From positions 1 through 11,304 of the forward strand of contig JACMRP010000173.1 of NCBI GenBank assembly GCA_014376325.1: DNA of 11,304 bases, in the 5' to 3' direction. The notes beneath the pieces are model-generated. The model had not been told where the DNA came from, did not search any database, and saw only the letters and a program-made list of their open reading frames with translations. The stretch's first letter is position 1; each line of letters opens with the position of its first letter. Made by a program: the position numbers and the translations under genes. Positions 6,714-11,304 of this stretch are shown one piece after another. Origin of the DNA: Pseudobdellovibrionaceae bacterium. GTDB lineage: Bacteria > Bdellovibrionota > Bdellovibrionia > Bdellovibrionales > Bdellovibrionaceae.

Positions 6714-7214
6714 TTAGGTACGCTTGCGATTTAACATCGCAGTGATCAGCGCGTTTTCGCGCTTTTTATCTGCCTTAACATCTTTGTTCGGGGATTTTTT
6801 TACTTTCTTTGCCGGCTCTTGCTCTTTTGGCCTAGTCATAAACTTAACTTCAAGTCCTAAAAGCGGGTTTCGCTTGATAACTTCCCGCACGAACAACTTA
6901 ACGTCATCTTCAAAGTTTTCAGAATCCGATGGACTGTAGAGCCAGTTTTTATTGACCGGATGATTTTCAAGTAACGGAAGTTTCAGGTAAAATGCGTTTT
7001 GTCGTTTTTTTTCAATCGGCAGAATGCAACCGTTCCACAGCTCAAAAGGATAAGTGACTCCTTTGTGGTCCCGCAGACGACCGGCGCGTTCGACGACGAT
7101 CAAGACAAGCTTGTTTTCTAAGTAGTACGCCATGCCGCCGTGTTTGGGCACCGCTTCGATTTCGGCGGGCAGCAGTTCTTCAATCCATAATAAGTTATTC
7201 AATGGATATTTCAC
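6714..7214 (-). CDS. TfoX/Sxy N-terminal-like small protein (166 aa)
   Basis: The first 120 residues contain HGGMAYYLENKLVLIVVERA (25-44) and NWLYSPSDSENFEDDVKLFV (90-109), then KRNPLLGLEV. This order of a Gly-Met/Phe-Gly beta hairpin followed by 'L...S..FE..V..L' and a final helix resembles TfoX N-terminal (DNA transformation regulator-like) domains, though it is a divergent member. The tail (130-166) is Lys-rich (AKKVKKSPNKDVKADKKREN) and could contact nucleic acid or be disordered. It starts at GTG 7214, 6 bases after the rsgA stop and with no clear ribosome site, so it is most likely translated with rsgA. A link to competence would be speculation. Confidence 0.6.
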   Translation of the reverse strand: MKYPLNNLLWIEELLPAEIEAVPKHGGMAYYLENKLVLIVVERAGRLRDHKGVTYPFELWNGCILPIEKKRQNAFYLKLPLLENHPVNKNWLYSPSDSENFEDDVKLFVREVIKRNPLLGLEVKFMTRPKEQEPAKKVKKSPNKDVKADKKRENALITAMLNRKRT

Positions 7215-7220
7215 GTAAAG

Positions 7221-8222
7221 TTATTTTTCCCACTTCTTTTTAATAACCGCTTTTTTGCTAAGCGCTTTTTGATATCTCGCCCAACTATCAGCGTCCAGGC
7301 TTCCGTTTTTTAGCGCTGCAGTCACGGCACATCCCGGGTCATTCTGATGGCGACAATTCGTGAATTTACACTGCAACATCAGCGCTTCGATTTCAGGGTA
7401 ACTGCTGCCAAGATCTTCGGTACTTTCGTGCGCAAGGACTTCCTGCATTCCTGGTGTATCGATAACCAGTCCGCCCCACCGGGTGAAAATAATATTTCTG
7501 GCCGTCGTCGTGTGGCGTCCGCGCTCGCCGCTAAGCCCGCCGGTTTTTTGGGTTCCCGCCCCTTGCAAATAATTAGTCAGTGTCGATTTTCCGACCCCCG
7601 ATGATCCCAATAAAACCGAAGTCATGCCGGGCAAAAAATAAGGTTTCAAAATATCCATAGATGCGGTTTCGGACGAAGAAATAGCGATCACCGCAATACC
7701 GGGGAAATTCTTTTCCAGCTCGCCGACAAAATGCTCTGGCCTGTCACAGAGATCCGCTTTAGTTAAAATGAACGCGCACACCGCCCCAGAGTCTTTACCG
7801 ATATCTAGGTATCTGCCGAGTCGAAGTAAATCGAAATCTTCGGTCATCGACGTCACGATAAAAAGAGTTTCAACATTCGTCACAAGGTTCTGAGTTTTTT
7901 TATTGCCGGCACGTTTTCGCTGAAGCGTGGATTTTCGATCCAGTACCGCATGAATGCTCGCTTTTTTGCTGCCGTGCCCGTGGGCAAAGGCGATCCAATC
8001 ACCAACGGCCGGAAAATCATCCGTTAGCTTGCTGTCGTCATGCAGTTTCGTCGTGATTTCGGCGTCAATGATATTTCCGTGCGCGAACTGGATGGTGTAG
8101 TGCCCGCGACCTTGACCGATGATGCGTGCTGGGTGGATGTCCGGCTCTTGAAGTTGATCGAAGCTAGCCTGAAAAAATTCATTCCAACCTAATGAGACCA
8201 AAAAAGGATCGTACGTGGTCAT
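7221..8222 (-). CDS. rsgA: Ribosome small-subunit-dependent GTPase RsgA (YjeQ/EngC)
   Basis: A circularly permuted GTPase that binds the 30S subunit late in assembly, helping to release RbfA and check the decoding centre. An N-terminal OB-fold region lies at about 30-95 (PAVGDWIAF at 71-79). The G motifs are in permuted order: G4 TKAD (154-157), G1 P-loop GSSGVGKST (206-214), G2 GRHTTT (235-240), G3 DTPG (255-258). The C-terminal zinc site is C285, C290, H292 and C298 (CKFTNCRHQNDPGC). The length of 333 residues is normal to slightly short, and all catalytic features are intact. ATG 8222 has only a weak ribosome site. The broken gene ending at 8232 precedes it by 9 bases, and the TfoX-like gene follows by 6 bases. 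Confidence 0.97.
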   Translation of the reverse strand: MTTYDPFLVSLGWNEFFQASFDQLQEPDIHPARIIGQGRGHYTIQFAHGNIIDAEITTKLHDDSKLTDDFPAVGDWIAFAHGHGSKKASIHAVLDRKSTLQRKRAGNKKTQNLVTNVETLFIVTSMTEDFDLLRLGRYLDIGKDSGAVCAFILTKADLCDRPEHFVGELEKNFPGIAVIAISSSETASMDILKPYFLPGMTSVLLGSSGVGKSTLTNYLQGAGTQKTGGLSGERGRHTTTARNIIFTRWGGLVIDTPGMQEVLAHESTEDLGSSYPEIEALMLQCKFTNCRHQNDPGCAVTAALKNGSLDADSWARYQKALSKKAVIKKKWEK

Positions 8223-8231
8223 AGTCAGTGC

Positions 8232-8676
8232 CTACAATGAGAGAGTTTGCCAAAGAATATAGATTTCGAATAGAAACACAATGAATTTCAACTGAGGCGC
8301 AAAAGAACTCGTCAAATTGCGAATGAGATCTTCATTCAGCTTATCGGCCGTCAAAGATTTCGGCGCGGCCGAAAAATTCGCGGTCGATTCCGCAAAAGAT
8401 GCAACCAAATTTTTTAGAACCGATTGCAATATCTGGCCACCACGGAGTTCAGGGTGACGGGCCCGGTAATTAACAAAAACCAAGTTCCAAAAATGCGTAC
8501 GCATCACTGCCGCTGGATAACCCCTTGCGGGCGGCATCCATCTCCGGAGCACGATCAAATTTACGCAGCTGATGCCCGGCCTGGTATGCGGCGAATATCT
8601 GCTGAATTTGTTCGTCTGAATAATCTTTGTACCGAGCCGTCGATTTTGTTTTAGAAATTAGTGAATTGTATGTAGA
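8232..8676 (-). pseudogene. Unrecognised broken gene, no start codon, one frameshift
   Basis: Coding-like sequence begins immediately after the DUF1295 stop (8677-8679), in the same frame: KTKSTARYKDYSDEQIQQIF, AAYQAGHQLRKFDRAPEMDA, then SSGSDAYAFLELGF and a stop at 8470-8472. At a five-T run (minus strand; 8475-8479) the +1 frame takes over as VNYRARHPELRGGQILQSVL, KNLVASFAESTANFSAAPKS ... QTLSL-stop at 8232. Removing one T joins them into one protein of about 145 residues with a hydrophobic end (LKFIVFLFEIYILW). No ATG, GTG or TTG lies in the first segment; only an ATT (8658) could start it. Within the second segment ATG 8558 has no ribosome site. No family is recognised. I infer a truncated, frameshifted gene remnant or a poorly resolved ORF. 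Confidence 0.5.
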
Positions 8677-9474
8677 TTAGTTTTGATTTCGTGGCGGACG
8701 CGGAAAAAACTCCGACGTCCGTTTTGCGTAAGCTTCGAAACCGGGTCGCGATTTCATAAGCTCTTCCAACATCGAAACGCCCGAAACTTTCATAATCAAA
8801 AACGTCACCCCGATGGGTGATAGCACAGTTAGCCATCCCCACGGCAGCTCAATTACGCTGAGCCAAATGCCCCACCACTGAACAACTTCGCCAAAATAAT
8901 TCGGATGTCTCGACCAGCTCCACAGCCCCGTCGTCATCAACTTGCCCTTGCTAGTTGGTTGCAATTTAAACCGGCGAAGCTGTTCGTCCGCAACGGATTC
9001 CATGACAAATCCGAAAACCCAAACGGCGATCCCAATCCACGCAAAAAATCCCATCGATTGCGCTTCCGATGAGATAACTAAAAGGACCGGCGTCAAAAAA
9101 AGATAAAGAATCAAGGGCTGAAGTACAAACACTTGCAGGTAAGATCTCCACGCCCAATTGGAACCCCACTGTTTGCGCCAGTTATTGTAACGAACATCTT
9201 CTTCGCGGTGACTTAGATTTCTGAGTCCGACGTGGTAAAATAGTCTCGCCGACCAAATAAAAACCAACGCGAATATAATTTGCGCATGCAAATTGAGATC
9301 ACTGAATCCCCGGGGATTACCAAAGTAAATCGCGATGGCAGCAGAGATCGTAAACGCCGGTCCCCAAAGAACATCCGCTAGATCGTTTTTTTTTAAAATG
9401 AGCGCGGGAATCGCGGTCAACTGAAACAGAACCATCGCCGCAATAAATCCATACCACCAAATATCCGTATTCAT
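8677..9474 (-). CDS. DUF1295 membrane protein (steroid 5-alpha-reductase-like fold)
   Basis: A polytopic membrane protein of 265 residues. Six to seven hydrophobic helices are visible, for example at 7-27, 36-51, 64-79, 112-134, 142-160 and 200-230. The family signature is TTGLWSWSRHPNYFGE (181-196) followed by QWWGIW. The RHPNYFGE block is shared with isoprenylcysteine methyltransferases and sterol reductases, where it contributes to cofactor binding. A second conserved patch is IWSARLFYHVGLRN (73-86). A lipid-modifying reductase activity is plausible but unproven for DUF1295. ATG 9474 is chosen over the longer frame to 9522 because GGAGG lies 6 bases upstream. That ribosome site can be buried in a hairpin (9481-9510). 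Confidence 0.88.
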   Translation of the reverse strand: MNTDIWWYGFIAAMVLFQLTAIPALILKKNDLADVLWGPAFTISAAIAIYFGNPRGFSDLNLHAQIIFALVFIWSARLFYHVGLRNLSHREEDVRYNNWRKQWGSNWAWRSYLQVFVLQPLILYLFLTPVLLVISSEAQSMGFFAWIGIAVWVFGFVMESVADEQLRRFKLQPTSKGKLMTTGLWSWSRHPNYFGEVVQWWGIWLSVIELPWGWLTVLSPIGVTFLIMKVSGVSMLEELMKSRPGFEAYAKRTSEFFPRPPRNQN

Positions 9475-9480
9475 TTGCTG

Positions 9481-9510
9481 CCTCCGCGTCCAGAGTTCAC
9501 TCCGAGGAGG
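9481..9510 (-). promoter_or_regulatory. Inverted repeat able to sequester the DUF1295 ribosome site
   Basis: On the minus strand CCTCCTCG and CGCGGAGG pair at seven of eight positions around a 14-base loop. The 3' arm contains the GGAGG ribosome site, 6 bases before ATG 9474. It lies between the lipoprotein stop (9528) and the DUF1295 start. It could hold translation back or mark the 3' end of the lipoprotein message, but no U-run follows. Confidence 0.45.
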
Positions 9511-9527
9511 ACGAAAGGTCAACGGAA

Positions 9528-10079
9528 CTATTTCGGTCGGTACTCACACTGCTTACCGATGCCGACCAGCGGATCACCGAAAGTAATATTGTTGCAGTCG
9601 ACACCGTTGGTGAAATCCTGAATAAAATAAATATGGTTGAAGCCGTACCGCACTTCAGCAAGCCCCGTAAAGTCACAGTGCTGGTTTTCCATCGCGCACA
9701 AAGTCCATCCGCCGTCATCCACAGGCGTTTGCGGTACTAAGTTTGCGTATTCGCAAACTTTCGCCACACCAGAAACGGGATCGCTGCCAAAATCGCGATT
9801 GTTACAACCGATCGCGAACGTCGCGGACTTCGTCACGTAAACACCGTCCAAGCCGTAACGGACGTCGGCCGTCCCGTCAAACAGGCAGACCCCGTTTTCT
9901 GAAGCGCAGGCAGTCCATACGGTGGGCGTGGGGCTCGGGGTCGGTGCGGTCTCCATGTTGGTCGAGGGATCAGTGCCTGAAAGGTTCGTAGAGTCTCTTG
10001 AACTGCAGCCGGCGATTCCAAGAATCAAAAAAATAAGCCCAATAGCGGATCGATTGAAAACGTTCATGATGTTGGACAC
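9528..10079 (-). CDS. Lipoprotein with two tandem four-Cys repeats
   Basis: The signal peptide ends in the lipobox IAGC (lipid on C25, followed by Ser-Ser, so outer-membrane sorting is likely). A Pro/Thr linker (about 45-53, APTPSPTPT) leads to two repeats of about 56 residues. Repeat 1 is W55-Y111 and repeat 2 is W125-Y180. Shared pattern: W-x2-CA-x-E-N-x2-C-x-F-x-G-x-A-x-VRYG ... Y ... CNN-x2-FG-DP-x-x-G-x-x-K-x-CEY. Each repeat has four Cys (58, 65, 92, 109 and 128, 135, 162, 178), fitting two disulfides. Similar 'VRYG ... FGDP..G..K.C.Y' modules occur on secreted carbohydrate-active enzymes, so glycan binding is a reasonable guess. GTG 10079 is used because GGGAG sits 5 bases upstream. 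Confidence 0.8.
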   Translation of the reverse strand: MSNIMNVFNRSAIGLIFLILGIAGCSSRDSTNLSGTDPSTNMETAPTPSPTPTVWTACASENGVCLFDGTADVRYGLDGVYVTKSATFAIGCNNRDFGSDPVSGVAKVCEYANLVPQTPVDDGGWTLCAMENQHCDFTGLAEVRYGFNHIYFIQDFTNGVDCNNITFGDPLVGIGKQCEYRPK

Positions 10080-10189
10080 AAATACTCCCGACTCCGGTTA
10101 TCTAACAAGGTCGTGTCGGACAATACGGCCACGGGGTTGAAGTTCTTGCGTAAATATTGAGTCTTCTTAGTCAGTTTCTAGAGAATGGT

Positions 10190-10203
10190 CCGGTCTAGAC
10201 CGG
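10190..10203. promoter_or_regulatory. 14-bp perfect palindrome, possible operator
   Basis: CCGGTCTAGACCGG is self-complementary over 14 bases. It lies in the 199-base gap between the divergent lipoprotein genes, ending 20 bases upstream of the -35 of the rightward promoter (10224). The position suits a dimeric regulator. Confidence 0.4.
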
Positions 10204-10223
10204 CACTGACGGCGCACTTTCCG

Positions 10224-10252
10224 TTGACTCATACCTTGGTAATCTCAAGAAT
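10224..10252 (+). promoter_or_regulatory. Promoter of the DUF2846 lipoprotein gene
   Basis: TTGACT (10224-10229, 5/6 to consensus) and AAGAAT (10247-10252, 4/6) are separated by exactly 17 bases, 26 bases before ATG 10279. Confidence 0.55.
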
Positions 10253-10278
10253 CGAGTTTCACTTAAGAAGGAGCCAAC

Positions 10279-10722
10279 ATGCTTAAATATCTTTTCCTAT
10301 CGTTACTTACTTCCCTTACCATCGTCAGTTGCCGGTCCGTTCCAATGGCATCACTCGAACAAGACCGCGAAGCTAAAACCTTTCAGACAAGTCCCGATAT
10401 GGCGAAGATTTACATATACCGGAATGAGTTTTTGGGAAATCAAATCAAAGTGGATGTTACTCTCAACGGAAAAATGGTCGGACGAACTATGGGAAAAACC
10501 TACCTGGTTTTAAAAGTGCCCGCTGGCCAACACTCGATCATGTCGGAAGCCGAGAATAAATCGACCCTGGATATAAAAGTCGAAAAAGGGAAAAACTATT
10601 TCGTATGGCAAGAATCTAAGTTCGGGTTCTGGCTCGCACGCACTCAGCTTCATTCAGTGCCTGACTCCGAAGGACGCGAAGGCGTGAACGAATGCAAAAT
10701 GATTCAACAGGTTAGTGAGTAA
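10279..10722 (+). CDS. DUF2846 lipoprotein
   Basis: The signal peptide ends in the lipobox IVSC (lipid on C18). From residue about 40, AKIYIYRNEFLGNQIKVDVT, LNGKMVGRTMGKTYLVLKVP and AGQHSIMSEAENKSTLDIKV follow the DUF2846 pattern: an 'IYIYR' strand, then 'V.LNG...G......Y....V.PG.H', then 'V..GK.YF....'. The end matches too (LHSVPDSEGREGVNECKM). DUF2846 folds as a small beta sandwich; its function is unknown, and many members are envelope lipoproteins. ATG 10279 has a strong AGAAGGAG ribosome site 6 bases upstream, and its own promoter lies at 10224-10252. Three tandem hairpin repeats begin directly behind the stop codon. Confidence 0.88.
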   Translation: MLKYLFLSLLTSLTIVSCRSVPMASLEQDREAKTFQTSPDMAKIYIYRNEFLGNQIKVDVTLNGKMVGRTMGKTYLVLKVPAGQHSIMSEAENKSTLDIKVEKGKNYFVWQESKFGFWLARTQLHSVPDSEGREGVNECKMIQQVSE

Positions 10723-10723
10723 T

Positions 10724-10792
10724 GATCCTTCGGATCTAAGATTGATGATCCTTCGGATCTAAGATTGATGATCCTTCGGATCAAGGATTGCG
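10724..10792. repeat. Three tandem 23-bp repeats, each with a GATCC-TTC-GGATC hairpin
   Basis: Copies begin at 10724, 10747 and 10770. The first two are identical over 23 bases (GATCCTTCGGATC followed by a 10-base spacer). The third keeps the 13-base hairpin core exactly but diverges in the spacer. The array starts 1 base after the DUF2846 stop codon. No U-run follows, so it is not a standard terminator. It may stabilise the mRNA 3' end or bind a protein. Confidence 0.9.
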
Positions 10793-10852
10793 ACTGCTTC
10801 TCGCGCTGAATTCTGCGCGGAGGATTTGGATTTTGTCTCTATCCTGTTTCAT

Positions 10853-10873
10853 AAAAATGCTCCTGCCAGAGCA
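10853..10873 (-). terminator. Weak rho-independent terminator of the DUF4269-like gene
   Basis: On the minus strand a 5-bp stem TGCTC/GAGCA with a 6-base loop is followed by five T (10853-10857), about 50 bases after the stop at 10923. The stem is short. The palindrome AGCGCGTACGCGCT (10875-10888) just before it could add to the structure. Confidence 0.4.
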
Positions 10874-10922
10874 GAGCGCGTACGCGCTAACTATTTTGAA
10901 CCACTCCCCCACAGGCGCCTCA

Positions 10923-11303
10923 CTAATATCTGTCCTTCAACGCCCGCTCTTTCAATAAAAACTGCACGTACGCTGATTGCCGGACAGAGGCAAAAGTCTG
11001 AATTCGAACTTCAAAAGGCACGCTTTCAAAATCAAACTGCGCGATGCCCGCGGGCCCTTCTGGCGTCAAAGTATTTTGAAAGCGAACATTTACAAACTTC
11101 GGGTCTTTCAAAATTGCTTGAAGCGTCTCTTCAGGATCCGCCGACGTCATCAAAATTTCTAAATTCGAATTATCAACCTCTAAACCCAGCAAAAAAGGTC
11201 CAGCGACCATCGGTTCGTAGACTTTCCATTTCGAAAGCAAGTTTGAATTCAATAGCGCACGCCACACTCTTTCATTTTTTTCTAAGCGAATGACGGACGC
11301 CAT
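10923..11303 (-). CDS. DUF4269-like nucleotidyltransferase-fold protein, shortened
   Basis: NERVWRALLNSNLL (10-23), YEPMVAGPFLLGLEV (29-43), NSNLEILM (45-52), PFEVRIQTFASVRQSAYVQF (97-116) and LLKERAL (117-122) follow the order of DUF4269 proteins. Those read roughly 'Y.P.L.GT.P...D...SDLDI' and later '.F.I.GQ..PV..Q.A..H...E.R.L'. Two changes stand out. The family's S-D-L-D-I is S-N-L-E-I, which removes the usual catalytic-type acids. The chain stops at 126 residues (KDRY), where relatives run about 170 or more, so the C-terminal lysine-rich helix is absent. ATG 11303 is next to the window edge and may be internal. It may be a non-catalytic or decaying copy; the family call is moderate. Confidence 0.55.
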   Translation of the reverse strand: MASVIRLEKNERVWRALLNSNLLSKWKVYEPMVAGPFLLGLEVDNSNLEILMTSADPEETLQAILKDPKFVNVRFQNTLTPEGPAGIAQFDFESVPFEVRIQTFASVRQSAYVQFLLKERALKDRY

Positions 11304-11304
11304 A

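Noticed and set aside
10724..10792. CRISPR array
   Set aside because: Units of 23 bp are contiguous, without unique spacers of 30-40 bases, and no cas gene is present.
10826..11293. Plus-strand 155-residue ORF
   Set aside because: It opposes the DUF4269-like gene, starts without a ribosome site and has shadow-type composition.
1..11304. Defence island, secretion system, prophage or transposon
   Set aside because: No transposase, integrase, nuclease-helicase or phage structural genes were seen. The S74 chaperone also occurs in secreted bacterial fibres, and this copy has a Sec signal peptide.

Overview
The window looks like an accessory stretch of a Bdellovibrionota (Bdellovibrio-like) chromosome. 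The signs are a secreted S74-chaperone protein ending in a YLC-x-KD...C tail, a relic of a TIGR02147/DUF4423 gene (many copies in Bdellovibrio genomes), several Sec or lipoprotein envelope proteins, moderate GC and strong AGGAG-type ribosome sites. This placement is inferred from protein style; no rRNA or other marker gene is present.

Layout. 1-146: 3' end of a VOC/PhnB-like gene (+). 181-2177: four minus-strand units, namely a membrane-anchored helical protein, a DUF3575-like outer-membrane barrel, a DUF1003 protein, and a CheB-methylesterase-like relic broken at a six-G run. 2512-2972: a small secreted Cys protein (+) with a textbook terminator. 2971-3699 (-): an S74-tailed fibre-like gene broken by five frameshifts. 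3847-5285 (-): a DEDDy 3'-5' exonuclease, a 63-residue membrane peptide, and a PhnA-like three-helix membrane protein whose twelfth codon is TAA. 5480-6709 (+): an SDR oxidoreductase, a TIGR02147 relic lacking its HTH core, and a strong terminator. 6714-10079 (-): a TfoX-like protein, RsgA, a broken unknown gene, a DUF1295 membrane protein, and a lipoprotein with two Cys repeats. 10279-10792 (+): a DUF2846 lipoprotein followed by three tandem hairpin repeats. 10923-11303 (-): a DUF4269-like gene.

The genes do not form one pathway. RsgA (30S ribosome maturation) is the only core housekeeping gene. The rest are envelope, small-enzyme and hypothetical genes. The most distinctive property is the number of recognisable but interrupted genes, five firm or probable and one possible, lying between intact ones. 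The lesions are of different kinds (homopolymer indels, one nonsense codon, internal deletions, a lost start). This suggests ongoing gene decay, although homopolymer sequencing error must be excluded for some of them. I found no CRISPR array, transposase, tRNA, defence island or secretion cluster, and nothing I would call a new multi-gene system.
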